DNA of 64,000 nt, taken from assembly GCA_035652815.1 (NCBI GenBank), contig DASRDB010000012.1, forward strand, positions 124,001-188,000, written 5' to 3'. Source of the stretch: DASRDB01 sp035652815. Its GTDB lineage: Bacteria; Chloroflexota; Ktedonobacteria; Ktedonobacterales; Ktedonobacteraceae. This document shows, one piece after another, positions 41,944 through 51,464 of the stretch (position 1 is the first letter of the stretch; every line of letters starts with the position of its first letter). The notes below the pieces were generated by a model. That model was given only the letters and a program-made list of their open reading frames with translations. It was not told the origin of the DNA and did no database searches. Both the position numbers and the translations under genes were made by a program.

Positions 41944-43632
41944 TTAATGTGTCGCGGTCTTCCAGTCGGCAATCTCCGGGTTCTTCTTATCGTAGAACGG
42001 GCGGCGACTGCGCACAATGGGAATAACGTCGAAGTTATAGGGTTTCGGCGGCGAAGTGGTATCCCATTCCAGGGTAAAGGCATCCCAGGGATCGTCGCCA
42101 GCCTTTTCGCCACTGCGCATCGTGATGACGAAGTTCCATAGGAAGACCATGATCGATACGGCAATGGTAAAAGCGCCGATAGTCGCCAGCAGATTCAGCT
42201 CGTTCCAGCCGAGATCGGCGGGATAGGTATAGTAGCGGCGCGGCATGCCGAGCAGGCCCAGAATATGCATGGGGAAGAAGGTCAGGTTGACGCCGATCAG
42301 CATCAACCAGAACTGCACCTGCCCCAGGCGCTCGTTCAAAAGGCGTCCGGTCATCTTCGGGAACCAGTAGAAGATGCCGCCGAAAACGGCGAAGACGGTG
42401 CCACCAAAGAGGACGTAATGCAGGTGCGCGATGACGAAGTAGGTATCCGTTACCTGGTAGTCGAACGGCACTACAGCCAGCGCCACACCATTCAAGCCAC
42501 CGATCAGGAACATGGCGATAAAGCCAACCGCGAAGAGCATCGGCACTTTGAAGCTCACCTTACCGCCGTAGATGGTGGCAATCCAGTTGAAGATCTTCAC
42601 CGCCGTTGGAATAGCGATGAGGGTTGTGCTGGTGGCAAAGAAAGCCTGGGCGACCAGGGGCAGGCCAACAGCGAACATATGGTGCGCCCACACAGTGAAA
42701 CTCAGGAAGCCAATCGCCACGCCCGACCATGCTACAAAAGTGTAGCCGAAGATGGGCTTGCGCGAGAAGACCGGCAAGATCTCTGAGATCATACCGAAGG
42801 CCGGAAGGATCAGGATGTATACCTCTGGATGGCCGAAAGACCAGAACAGGTGCTGCCAGAGCAGCGGATCACCGCCTGCCTGCGCCTGATAGAAGTGCGT
42901 GCCGAGATGGCGGTCGAGCAGCATGAGGACAGCGGCAGCCGTCAGGCTGGGCAGCGCGAAGAGCAGCAGGAAGGCTGTTATCAGGGTCATCCAGGTGAAC
43001 AACGGCATGCGGTTGATAGTCATGCCGGGAGCGCGCAGCTTCAGGATGGTGACAACGAAATTGAGCGAACCGGCAATGGATGAAATTCCGAGCATCAAGA
43101 CGCCGAGGCCCCAGAAGTCGGTATTCATACCCGGGGTGCAGACCACGGCGTTGGTGCCGCATTCCTTCGTCAATTCGTTGAGCGGCGCGTAGTTGAACCA
43201 ACCGGCGTTGGGGGCCGCGCCGAACAGGAAGCTACTGGTCAGGAACAGGCCGCCGAAGAGGACGACCCAGTAGCCAAAGGCGTTCATGCGCGGGAAAGCC
43301 ATGTCGCGCGCGCCAATCATCAGCGGCACCACATAGTTACCAAAGCCGGTCAGCATCGGCATGACAAACAGGAAGATCATGGTCGTGCCATGCATGGTAA
43401 AGACCTGGTTGTAGATTTCAGGCGTCAGGACTTTCCCATCTGGCACTGCCAGTTGTGTGCGGACGAGTAATGCCTCTACCCCGCCCACCAGGAAGAAGAA
43501 AAAGGCGGTGACGATGTACATGATACCGAGCTTTTTATGGTCGGTGGTCATGATCCACTCGCCGATATATGTTTCGCTGAAGCGCTTGCGACGGACAAGC
43601 GTTACTCCTTCAACGACTGTACGGGTTGCCAT
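41944..43632 (-). CDS. ctaD: Cytochrome c oxidase subunit I
   Basis: 562 aa from the ATG at 43632 (GGAGGAATT upstream); the frame to 43698 is not used. Twelve membrane helices. Haem and copper ligands are all visible: MHGTTMIFLFVMPM (low-spin haem His), HPEVYILILPAFG (CuB His and cross-linked Tyr), VWAHHMFAVGLP (CuB His pair) and HLHYVLFGGTVFA (both haems). Catalyses oxygen reduction coupled to proton pumping. It lies between cox2 and the small subunit gene. Confidence 0.97.
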   Translation of the reverse strand: MATRTVVEGVTLVRRKRFSETYIGEWIMTTDHKKLGIMYIVTAFFFFLVGGVEALLVRTQLAVPDGKVLTPEIYNQVFTMHGTTMIFLFVMPMLTGFGNYVVPLMIGARDMAFPRMNAFGYWVVLFGGLFLTSSFLFGAAPNAGWFNYAPLNELTKECGTNAVVCTPGMNTDFWGLGVLMLGISSIAGSLNFVVTILKLRAPGMTINRMPLFTWMTLITAFLLLFALPSLTAAAVLMLLDRHLGTHFYQAQAGGDPLLWQHLFWSFGHPEVYILILPAFGMISEILPVFSRKPIFGYTFVAWSGVAIGFLSFTVWAHHMFAVGLPLVAQAFFATSTTLIAIPTAVKIFNWIATIYGGKVSFKVPMLFAVGFIAMFLIGGLNGVALAVVPFDYQVTDTYFVIAHLHYVLFGGTVFAVFGGIFYWFPKMTGRLLNERLGQVQFWLMLIGVNLTFFPMHILGLLGMPRRYYTYPADLGWNELNLLATIGAFTIAVSIMVFLWNFVITMRSGEKAGDDPWDAFTLEWDTTSPPKPYNFDVIPIVRSRRPFYDKKNPEIADWKTATH

Positions 43633-43753
43633 GGGCAATTCCTCCGAACTAGTTGGGGCCTGATGTCTCACGTCCACCGGCAGAACGCTCCGTTGCACGC
43701 AAACTGTGACTCAATGCGTTCCGCTGGCGGACGGGATAGACGCGCCCGCTCAT

Positions 43754-44887
43754 CTACTGTAGACTCTCCAGGTACGCTACCAATTCTGCGATTTCAGTAT
43801 CCGAAAGCTGGCGGATATTCATATCGTTACCGGGCTTGACCCCTTGCGGGTCGTGCAACCACTGGTACAACGCGCAGCCGCTCTCATTCTGTATGATTGG
43901 CTTGCCATCGCTACCAGTCGTGACAACACAGGTGGCCGGGTCCCAGGCCAGCACGCCACCCGCGATCAGGTGGCGACTGCCAAAGTGTGTCAGGTTGGGT
44001 CCAACCAATCCAGTGGAGCTACCACCACCTAGCTGCGAGGTGAAATGATAGTAGTCGGAGAGGTTGACGCCGACAATGCCGTGACAACCGCTGCAACCGC
44101 CGGAGCCTTTGAAGAGCGCCAGACCAGCCTGCGCGGCAGAACTGTTCGGGTTTTGCGCGGCAGCCTGCTCGTTATGCACCCAGTTGTTGTAGCCATCCAC
44201 TGTGTCTACAATGAGGTTGAAGCTCATATGCGCGTGCTGCAGGCCGCAATACTCGGTGCAGAGACCACGATATGTTCCAGTCTGGGTGGCGCTGAACACC
44301 TTATCATTAAGGTGTCCGGGCACAACGTCGGTTTTGCCAAATACCTGGGGAACCCAGAAGCTGTGAATGACATTGTTCGAAACCAGCGTAGTGTGGACGA
44401 CTGTGTTCACTGGAATATGCAACTCATCGGCAGTGACAATACCTTCGTTCAGGTAGTCAAACTCCCACCACCACTGGTGACCAACCACTCGTACCTCGAT
44501 GGTGCGGCCCTGACCTGAGATATTGCCCAGATTGAACATGGTATAAATGGTACCGACAAGTACCGCGAAGAGAAACAGCGAAGGCGCAACCGTCCAGATG
44601 ATTTCAATGGTATTATTGCCATGAATCTGGCGTGGAGTCGGCGAGTTTGGACGCTCACGGAAGCGCACAATCGAGTAGATAAGCACACCCTCGACCGCCA
44701 CAAAGACGATGGTAGCCACAATCAGGATGAACCAGAAAAGACCCGCCTCTTTATCGGCCACCGGACCAACCGGAGCCAGCATATTGGGAGTTTTCTGATC
44801 GCACGCGGCAAGAAGAATCGAGGATAGTAGCATCGCTGAGAAAATGGTCGCCCAGCGCTTTACCCCGCTTTTTTTAGGCATCCTCAC
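43754..44887 (-). CDS. ctaC: Cytochrome c oxidase subunit II with cytochrome c domain (caa3 type)
   Basis: 377 aa from a GTG at 44887 (AGGAAAG upstream); an ATG two codons later is possible. A lipoprotein signal ends LLAAC (Cys29). Two membrane helices lie at about 45-70 and 92-118. The CuA domain has the ligand motif CTEYCGLQHAHM near 206-217, and a C-terminal cytochrome c domain has CSGCHG near 263 and a Met in PGNDMNIRQLSD. The fused haem c makes this a caa3-type oxidase and a client of the ccm system. First clear gene of the cox operon. Confidence 0.95.
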   Translation of the reverse strand: MRMPKKSGVKRWATIFSAMLLSSILLAACDQKTPNMLAPVGPVADKEAGLFWFILIVATIVFVAVEGVLIYSIVRFRERPNSPTPRQIHGNNTIEIIWTVAPSLFLFAVLVGTIYTMFNLGNISGQGRTIEVRVVGHQWWWEFDYLNEGIVTADELHIPVNTVVHTTLVSNNVIHSFWVPQVFGKTDVVPGHLNDKVFSATQTGTYRGLCTEYCGLQHAHMSFNLIVDTVDGYNNWVHNEQAAAQNPNSSAAQAGLALFKGSGGCSGCHGIVGVNLSDYYHFTSQLGGGSSTGLVGPNLTHFGSRHLIAGGVLAWDPATCVVTTGSDGKPIIQNESGCALYQWLHDPQGVKPGNDMNIRQLSDTEIAELVAYLESLQ

Positions 44888-44890
44888 TTC

Positions 44891-45187
44891 TCACTTTCCT
44901 AATAAAATAGTATTTCGACGGTGGACACCAGCATTGTACCTGCCTGTTCCAGCGCCGCTCCGGGCCAGGGCGAGCGCAAGGGTCGCCCCTACAACACCAG
45001 TTGCCTCAGCCTGTAAGCGGCAGCGGAATTTACTTGTTCCAGCGCCGAGATAAATAAGACACTCTTTGCATAATATGAAAGTAGTGTAGGTATTTGCCCT
45101 GACAGGCAACTTGCGGTTTTCCACCACCGCCTTACAACCGCCTGAACAGGGCCTTCCGGCTGTGTTAAGCACAATGCAACAATCCAC
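44891..45187 (-). CDS. Possible small Cys-rich protein containing a family E repeat
   Basis: 98 aa, uncertain. From a GTG at 45187 without a good SD. Residues 1-60 have a zinc-ribbon-like pattern (CC, CSGGC, FILCKEC), loosely like the Cys-pair protein at 40.3 kb (LCKRC). The C-terminal third is translated from a family E repeat (VVGATLALALARSG). The stop codon is 3 bp before the cox2 start, so if real it is coupled to the cox operon. It could equally be an accidental open frame. Confidence 0.35.
   Translation of the reverse strand: MDCCIVLNTAGRPCSGGCKAVVENRKLPVRANTYTTFILCKECLIYLGAGTSKFRCRLQAEATGVVGATLALALARSGAGTGRYNAGVHRRNTILLGK
44945..45047. repeat. Family E element between short direct repeats
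   Basis: CCAGGGCGAGCGCAAGGGTC with GCCCCTAC near 44965-44993, related to the 31.9-kb palindrome. The segment is bounded by direct repeats TGTTCCAGCGCCG at 44945 and 45035, 90 bp apart. Confidence 0.6.
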
Positions 45188-45319
45188 CCGGAGATGGCTT
45201 CTTTAATGTAATGTAACAGGTTTGGATGGGGGAGTGCAATAGTCTTTTGCTACGGAAACACCTCAGATGAGGTATGATATGGAAAATACACATCAGGCAA
45301 ACTACAAAGGAGCATCCAC

Positions 45320-46966
45320 ATGGGTATGATACATGGCGGCTGGCTGGTCGCCAAGATTTTGAAACGCGAGGGAGTCGAGGTAGTTTTTACGCTGAGCGGC
45401 GGGCATATCGCGGGTATTTATGATGGCTGCGTGCGCGAGGGCATTCGGGTGGTGGATACGCGGCACGAGCAGGCGGCGGTACATGCTGCCGAGGGCTGGG
45501 CGAAATGCACGCGCAAACCAGGGGTGGCGCTGCTGACGGCTGGCCCTGGCGTGACCGATGGTGTGACGGGCGTTGCCAATGCCTATCTCGCCAATAGTCC
45601 GGTGCTGGTGATTGGCGGCGCGGCCCCGCTTGGTCTGTGGGATCGTGGCGCGCTGCAGGAAATGAACCAGATCGACCTGCTGCGGCCTATTACGAAATGG
45701 GCGCGCACTGTACACGAAACGGCGCGGTTGGGCGAGTATACCGCCGCAGCGTTCCGTCAGATGTTGAGCGGCAAACCCGGGCCGGTCTTCCTGGAAATGC
45801 CGATGGATGTGCTGAACAACTTTGCGGATACGGAGACGTTGTTCGATCCGGGTGCGCCCGAAAAGTATCGTTACGAAGGGCGTACCGCGCCCGATCCTGA
45901 AATGGTGGCTCGAGCCGCCGCTATTTTAGAGAAGGCGCAGAGGCCGGTTATCATGGCTGGAACGGCGGTCTGGTGGTGCGATGCCGCCGAACAGTTGCGC
46001 GCCCTGGCGGAACGAATTAACGCGCCGGTTTATTTGAATGGAGCCGGGCGCGGTTGCCTGCCGCCAACACATCCGTTGTTCTTTAGCGCCTCGCGGCGTA
46101 AAGCGTTGGAAGGTTCGGATATGATTCTTGCCATTGGCACGCGCATGGATTTCCGGCTCAATCACGGTCAGCCGCCGCTTATTCCGGCTGAGGCAAAGGT
46201 GATCTGGCTTGATCTGACGCCCGAGGATATAGGCGTCAATCGCGGCGCGGATGTCGGGCTGGCAGGCGATGTCGGCCTGAGCATGAGCCAGCTTACCGAG
46301 GCGACAAAGCAGCTTCCGGCAGGGGAGTGGCTTACTTATATTCGCGAACAGGAGAAGAAGGCTCAGGAACGCGATGAGGCGGCGATGAACTCTGACGCGG
46401 TTCCCATTCATCCTATGCGCTTCTGCCGCGAGATACGCGACTTTATCGACGAGAATACAACGGTGGTGGGCGATGGGGGCGATATCGTGAGCTATGCCGG
46501 GCGCGTCATCAACGTGTACAAACCTGGTTACTGGCTTGATCCTGGCCCGATGGGCTGTCTTGGCACAGGCACAGGATTCGCGATGGCGGCGCAACTGGCT
46601 CGCCCAGGACAGAAGGTCTTGATTGTGAATGGCGATGGCGCGTTTGGCCTGAACGGCATGGAGTTTGAAAGCATGGCGCGCCATAATCTGCCCGTCGTCT
46701 CGATCATCGGCAACGATGGCGCGTGGGGGCAGATCAAGCATCCACAGCGTATGATTGTCGGGCATACGACGGCAGCCGAACTGCGACCCGGCATTCGCTA
46801 CGACAAAATGGTCGAGGCTCTGGGCGGCTACGGCGAACTGGTCGAGCGACCGGAAGACATTCGCTCTGCGCTCGAGCGCGCCTTCGCATCCGGCCTGCCC
46901 GCCTGTGTCAATGTGCTGCTAGACCCTGAGAAACCGTATAGCCGCTCGACTAATGTTGCAGTTTGA
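45320..46966 (+). CDS. Thiamine diphosphate-dependent enzyme, acetolactate synthase-like
   Basis: 548 aa with the three-domain layout of the ThDP decarboxylase/acetolactate synthase family. The catalytic Glu is in DTRHEQAAVHAAEGWA (about 50-65). A central domain follows, and the ThDP motif is in NGDGAFGLNGMEFESMARHN (about 433-452). GPMGCLGTGTGFAMAAQLA is the conserved segment before it. Which 2-keto acid or acyl-CoA is used cannot be read: no regulatory ilvN or ilvC neighbour argues against dedicated branched-chain synthesis. AAAGGAGC precedes the ATG. Confidence 0.88.
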   Translation: MGMIHGGWLVAKILKREGVEVVFTLSGGHIAGIYDGCVREGIRVVDTRHEQAAVHAAEGWAKCTRKPGVALLTAGPGVTDGVTGVANAYLANSPVLVIGGAAPLGLWDRGALQEMNQIDLLRPITKWARTVHETARLGEYTAAAFRQMLSGKPGPVFLEMPMDVLNNFADTETLFDPGAPEKYRYEGRTAPDPEMVARAAAILEKAQRPVIMAGTAVWWCDAAEQLRALAERINAPVYLNGAGRGCLPPTHPLFFSASRRKALEGSDMILAIGTRMDFRLNHGQPPLIPAEAKVIWLDLTPEDIGVNRGADVGLAGDVGLSMSQLTEATKQLPAGEWLTYIREQEKKAQERDEAAMNSDAVPIHPMRFCREIRDFIDENTTVVGDGGDIVSYAGRVINVYKPGYWLDPGPMGCLGTGTGFAMAAQLARPGQKVLIVNGDGAFGLNGMEFESMARHNLPVVSIIGNDGAWGQIKHPQRMIVGHTTAAELRPGIRYDKMVEALGGYGELVERPEDIRSALERAFASGLPACVNVLLDPEKPYSRSTNVAV

Positions 46967-47026
46967 TTATCGTCTTGTAGGGACGATAAAATCCGTATAC
47001 ATTTAGCATAAATAAAGGAAGGTATC

Positions 47027-47689
47027 ATGTTAAACCTGACCCCAGACGAATTGTTGACCACGACACGCTCGGTACGTAAACGGCTGGATTTTTCGCGGCC
47101 TGTGGAGCCGGAGCTGATTCGTGAATGCCTGGAAATCGCGGTGCAGGCCCCAACGGGCGGCAACCGGCAGCACTGGCATTTTGTGGTTGTGACGGATAGC
47201 CAGCAGAGACAGGCGCTTGGCGATATTTATCGCAAAGGCTGGGCGCTCTATCTTCAGCAGCAGAGTGCGAACGCGGCTGCGGCAGCAAGCGCCCGTCAAC
47301 GCATGGCACCGGAACACATCGCCACCCTGGGTAGAGTCCTCGACTCGGCAAACTACCTGGCTGAACATATGCACGAGGTGCCGGTGATGGTCATTCCCTG
47401 TGGGTATGGGCGCGTTGATGGCGCGTCTTCCACTGAGCAAGCAGGTTATTGGGGTTCAATTTTCCCTGCCACATGGAGCTTCATGCTGGCGGCGCGCGCT
47501 CGCGGCCTCGGCACCTGCTGGACAAGCGTTCACCTGCTCTACGAAAAAGAGGCCGCCGAAGTCCTGGGCATCCCTTATGACCGCATCACGCAGGGCGCGC
47601 TTATTCCCGTCGCTCATACCATCGGCGAAAATTTCAAGCCCGCGCCGAGGATTCCTTTAGATGATATTGTGCATTGGGATAGATGGTAA
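47027..47689 (+). CDS. Nitroreductase family protein
   Basis: 220 aa. FMN-binding nitroreductase fold: start TTTRSVRKRLDFSRPVEPEL, AVQAPTGGNRQHWHFVVVTD (FMN phosphate and ring contacts), and the C-terminal WSFMLAARARGLGTCWTSVHL with GIPYDRITQGALIPVA. Reduces a nitro, quinone or related substrate with NAD(P)H; which one is unknown. AAAGGAAGG lies before the ATG. It follows the ThDP gene by 60 bp, possibly in one transcript, and is closed by a strong terminator. Confidence 0.9.
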   Translation: MLNLTPDELLTTTRSVRKRLDFSRPVEPELIRECLEIAVQAPTGGNRQHWHFVVVTDSQQRQALGDIYRKGWALYLQQQSANAAAAASARQRMAPEHIATLGRVLDSANYLAEHMHEVPVMVIPCGYGRVDGASSTEQAGYWGSIFPATWSFMLAARARGLGTCWTSVHLLYEKEAAEVLGIPYDRITQGALIPVAHTIGENFKPAPRIPLDDIVHWDRW

Positions 47690-47695
47690 TTAAGC

Positions 47696-47747
47696 ACATC
47701 AATGAAAGAGCGGGGCAGGCGCGCCTACCCCGCTCTTTCATTGATGT
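47696..47747 (+). terminator. Rho-independent terminator after the nitroreductase gene
   Basis: 26-bp arms with one mismatch (ACATCAATGAAAGAGCGGGG ... and complement) and no spacer, followed by TTTTTGAT. Confidence 0.85.
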
Positions 47748-47819
47748 TTTTGATCTACCCTGACAAACATTGACAAACATACTGCTAGTTCGTTACACTT
47801 TCAAATGGGAGGAGTAGCT

Positions 47820-47828
47820 ATGCTATAG
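47820..47828 (+). other. Two-codon mini-ORF behind a strong SD
   Basis: GGGAGGAG ends 5 bases before ATG CTA TAG at 47820-47828. The large gene's ATG at 47838 follows with only a weak GGGG before it. This could be a decoy or a coupling leader, or chance. Confidence 0.3.
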
Positions 47829-47837
47829 GGGTACGCT

Positions 47838-50800
47838 ATGAGAGCGATGCGCTGCCTTAACTGCGGGGAACCGCTGCCTGGGAATGCCAACTACTGTGCG
47901 GAGTGTGGCACGTCCCTGCTTGATGACGAATCTCCCACCGTCCAACGAGATCCAAACGCCACCATTCGCATCAACCGCTCGGGCAAGCGTCCGTCACAGT
48001 TCAAATTCCCTCACTTCCTTGCCTCTGGTGGCAGCGATCCAGATGCAACGCAGCGGCTTACACGACCAAAGCCGGGAACCCAGGTACACATCCTTCTTTC
48101 TCCCGAGGAAGCAAACAAGCAAACACCCCAATTATGGGAAGACCAGGATTGGCTTGATGAGCCTGATTTTGAGGAGTTGATACGCCGGGAAACGTGGCAG
48201 AAAGTCGTTACACGCAAACAGCCGCTGGTTCCTGCGGGGCCTGTTCCACCCACGCCGCCTCTTACGCCTGTTCCTTTACGGAAGAGGCCATTTACCTTCT
48301 TGAAAAGAACTAGAGGAGCAGCTAAGACATCACCCACAAAAACCAGAGACTTTTCCCTGGGAATAGCCAGTTGGGTATTCATCCTCGGGCTGATTTTCCT
48401 TTTGCTGGGAGGAGCATTTGGGGTGTATGTCTCACTGGGACGGGGTACTCAGAAGCTGGAAGCGTCCTCGAATCTGCTGGCGCTTCAGGTGACTCCTTCC
48501 AGCATCGCGGTTGGCGGCATTATTACGCTGCGCGGCACGCATTTTAGCCCGCGCGCGCATATTGGTCTGAGCCGTGATAGCAGCATTCCTGTTAATGATA
48601 CCGCCGGGATGAATATCCTTATGGCGGACAGCAACGGCTCTTTCGAAGATACCGTAGTCATTGATCAGACATGGCAGGATGGCCCGCATACCATTCACGC
48701 AGAAGATGCGCTCCTGCATAAAATTGCCAGTTTTACGGTGGTAGTGTCCGGTAATAGCCTGTCGCTCAAACCTTCGCACCTGCTGCTTTCGAGCAATTCT
48801 CTCGATCTCGGCTCCGGCGATCAAGCTACAAATAGCTTGCAAGAACTGATGCTTTCCAACGCGGGAGGAGGCCAGATTTCCTGGCAGGCAACCTCAACAC
48901 AGCCCTGGTTGCTGGTCAGCCCTTCCAGCGGCACTTTTGCCAGTGGACAACGCATGCAGGTAGCAGTTGCCTGCGACCGCTCTAACCTGCCGATTGGAGC
49001 ATATAAGGCCAGCATTATCTTTACGTCGAACGCCGGACAGGCCACACTTCCGGTCAAGATGAGCGTTACCCCGCTACAGCCGGGACACGAAGCTGTATTG
49101 CAATTGACTCCTGCTGTTCTTTCGTTTACAGCCAGCGATGGCAGCGCTAACCCGCCCGCGCAGGTCGTCACAGTGAGTAATCCGGGCGTGCTGCCCTTAC
49201 ATTGGAGTGCGACAGCAAGTACCTCTGATGGCAACAACTGGCTATCCCTGGGTCCGCAATCCGGCAACGTAGCAAAGGGGAGCAGCCAGGCCGTCAGCAT
49301 CTCTGTCAATTCAAGCATGCTCCTGCCAGGTACCTACAACGGCTGGATTACCTTTAACAGCGATGGCACTATACCCACACGGAATATTCCGCAGGCTATT
49401 TATGTCAGTTTAACCATTGCGCCACAATGTTCGCTCTCGGTCTCGCCGGGCGCACTGACTTTTACTGCTGCCTACCTGCAGCCCGGCCCTGCGGCAAAAG
49501 CAATCAGTGTCACGGCCAGTGGAAAATGCTCAGCGCCGCTTGCCTGGACGGTGGCATCGACCACCAGCAATGGCGGTCAATGGTTGAGCATCAACAGCGC
49601 GAGAGGCAATACGCCAGCCTCGCCTTCGGTGAAAGTCAATACAACCGGCCTGGCTCCTGGTACCTACAACGGCAGTCTCGTCTTCAACGCAACGACGGGC
49701 ACGCAGTCCGTACCTGTCACCCTGACTATAGGGCAGCCGACCGCGCCTGTGATGTCGAGCAATCCCGCGCAGATCAGCTTGAGTGCTATTCTGGGTCAGA
49801 CCAGCCCTGCTTCTCAGACGATCACCATCGCTAACAACGGTGTGGGAACACTGCAATGGAGCGCGAAAGCTGCAACAGGAGTTGGTGGAGCATGGTTAGC
49901 CATCTCGCCCTCTTCAGGCGCGCTAAACGGGCATCAATCAGCGACGGCGACTGTTACAGCGACACTGGTAAGCTCGCTCATCGCGGGGACATATAGCGGC
50001 ACGATCACCCTGAGCGGTATTGATGGGAACGGCAAAACAGTTATGGGCAGCCCGCAAAACATTCCCGTCACCTTTACGGTGCAATCGCCCTGCGCCATCT
50101 CGACGCCATCGCCAGCCCTGACTTTCCAGGCCGTATCGGGTCAGACTGCTCCACCAACACAGACAGCAGCAATTAGCGCGGCTGGAGCCTGCGCGCATAC
50201 GTTGAACTGGAGCGCTTCCGTCGCTCCGGGCAATGGGTGGTTGACGGTTTCACCAACAAGCGGCACCGTCAGCTTAACCGCAGCGTCAAAAACCGCTGTG
50301 GGCATTAATACCAGCGGTTTGCAAGCAGGCAGCTATAGCGGCTCTATTGTCGTGACAGCGACAGATAGCGTGACCAATCAGCAGGTCGGCGCGCCACAAA
50401 AAATTGTCATCTCGCTGACTGTGCAGCCGCCCTGCACGTTGCAGGCTCCTTCTGTTAAAAGTGAGACCTTCTCAAGCGAAGCGGGGCAGAATCCAGGAAC
50501 ACAGACATTCACAATTGGCATTATAGGAAATTGCAGCGGCAACGTGACGATTACGCCAACGACAAGCGGTGCGTGGCTTTCGGTGTCTCCGGCGTCGGCA
50601 AATGTGTCAAGCGGGGGTTCGGCTACCTTTACCGTCAGCGTCAACACGAGTGGATTAGCAGCGAATTCATATTCAGGCTCTATCTCGCTGGCGGCAGTCA
50701 ACAACGGCATTACCATCACAGGCAGTCCGCAAACGGTGAGCGTGACGCTCACCGTAGTGAGCGCACCTGCATTGACAACCAATCCGTCTTCGCTCTCGTT

Positions 50801-51413
50801 TAACCTCGCAACCGGCATAGCCTCGCAGCAAATCACGATAGACAATAGCGGGGGCGGGCCGCTTAACTGGTCTGCCGCTCTGGATTCCTCTGCCCCCAGC
50901 TTTGTCTCGATTTCATCGGCAAGCAGTGGCAACGGGCTTCAGGGGGGTAGCGCAGCCTCGATCACGATCACGGTGAATGCGACAGGCCTGCAGGGCGGCT
51001 CAAATTATTCGACCATTGTAACCATCAGTGGGGTCGATCCAGCGACGGGACAGGCGGTTAATGGCAGCCCGGCTATTATTCCAATTACTATTACCATTGC
51101 CGCGCCGTCGATGCACCTGGATCAAACCAGCCTGACATTCAATACGACCGTCGGAACCAATCCAGCCTCACAAAGCATCACCATCACCAATACGGGCGGC
51201 GGTACCTTAAGCTGGAGCGTCAGCCCACCTGGCGCATCCTGGCTCTCTGTGACGCCCAACTCTGGCAATGCCGACTCAGGAGGAGGCTCTACCGCGACCT
51301 TTAGCGTGGACGTGACAGGGCTGACAGCAGGCACCTATACAGCAACCGTTACTTTTACGCCATCAGGCGGTGGAGGACCGCAAACGGTTACGGTGACACT
51401 CACGGTTAATTAA
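47838..51413 (+). CDS. Giant exported protein: zinc ribbon, membrane helix and about eight BACON-like repeats
   Basis: 1191 aa. N-terminal zinc ribbon (Cys6, Cys9, Cys20, Cys23: CLNCG, CAECG), a Pro/Thr-rich cytoplasmic stretch and one membrane helix (about 172-200). The exported part is one IPT/TIG-like domain (about 212-305) followed by about eight beta-sandwich repeats of roughly 100 residues. Each opens like LSFTA or LTFQA, with internal QTITIANNG, W.A, WL.VSP.SGT and GTYNG.I motifs, as in BACON/choice-of-anchor domains. Probably a cell-surface adhesin or glycan- or protein-binding scaffold. The start may be 47838 or 47847. Thr/Ser-rich throughout. Confidence 0.85.
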   Translation: MRAMRCLNCGEPLPGNANYCAECGTSLLDDESPTVQRDPNATIRINRSGKRPSQFKFPHFLASGGSDPDATQRLTRPKPGTQVHILLSPEEANKQTPQLWEDQDWLDEPDFEELIRRETWQKVVTRKQPLVPAGPVPPTPPLTPVPLRKRPFTFLKRTRGAAKTSPTKTRDFSLGIASWVFILGLIFLLLGGAFGVYVSLGRGTQKLEASSNLLALQVTPSSIAVGGIITLRGTHFSPRAHIGLSRDSSIPVNDTAGMNILMADSNGSFEDTVVIDQTWQDGPHTIHAEDALLHKIASFTVVVSGNSLSLKPSHLLLSSNSLDLGSGDQATNSLQELMLSNAGGGQISWQATSTQPWLLVSPSSGTFASGQRMQVAVACDRSNLPIGAYKASIIFTSNAGQATLPVKMSVTPLQPGHEAVLQLTPAVLSFTASDGSANPPAQVVTVSNPGVLPLHWSATASTSDGNNWLSLGPQSGNVAKGSSQAVSISVNSSMLLPGTYNGWITFNSDGTIPTRNIPQAIYVSLTIAPQCSLSVSPGALTFTAAYLQPGPAAKAISVTASGKCSAPLAWTVASTTSNGGQWLSINSARGNTPASPSVKVNTTGLAPGTYNGSLVFNATTGTQSVPVTLTIGQPTAPVMSSNPAQISLSAILGQTSPASQTITIANNGVGTLQWSAKAATGVGGAWLAISPSSGALNGHQSATATVTATLVSSLIAGTYSGTITLSGIDGNGKTVMGSPQNIPVTFTVQSPCAISTPSPALTFQAVSGQTAPPTQTAAISAAGACAHTLNWSASVAPGNGWLTVSPTSGTVSLTAASKTAVGINTSGLQAGSYSGSIVVTATDSVTNQQVGAPQKIVISLTVQPPCTLQAPSVKSETFSSEAGQNPGTQTFTIGIIGNCSGNVTITPTTSGAWLSVSPASANVSSGGSATFTVSVNTSGLAANSYSGSISLAAVNNGITITGSPQTVSVTLTVVSAPALTTNPSSLSFNLATGIASQQITIDNSGGGPLNWSAALDSSAPSFVSISSASSGNGLQGGSAASITITVNATGLQGGSNYSTIVTISGVDPATGQAVNGSPAIIPITITIAAPSMHLDQTSLTFNTTVGTNPASQSITITNTGGGTLSWSVSPPGASWLSVTPNSGNADSGGGSTATFSVDVTGLTAGTYTATVTFTPSGGGGPQTVTVTLTVN

Positions 51414-51450
51414 AACAGGGGCGTGGTTCGCGCGAACCACGCCCCTGTTT
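51413..51450. terminator. Terminator hairpin after the giant repeat protein gene
   Basis: 18-bp perfect arms (AAACAGGGGCGTGGTTCG and complement) around CG, beginning at the stop codon and ending GTTT. It serves the convergent DUF983 gene as well. Confidence 0.8.
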
Positions 51451-51464
51451 ACATTTAGCCTGCG

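Noticed and set aside
45320..46966. Naming the ThDP enzyme ilvB
   Set aside because: No ilvN or ilvC neighbour and no substrate-specific residues that I can identify.
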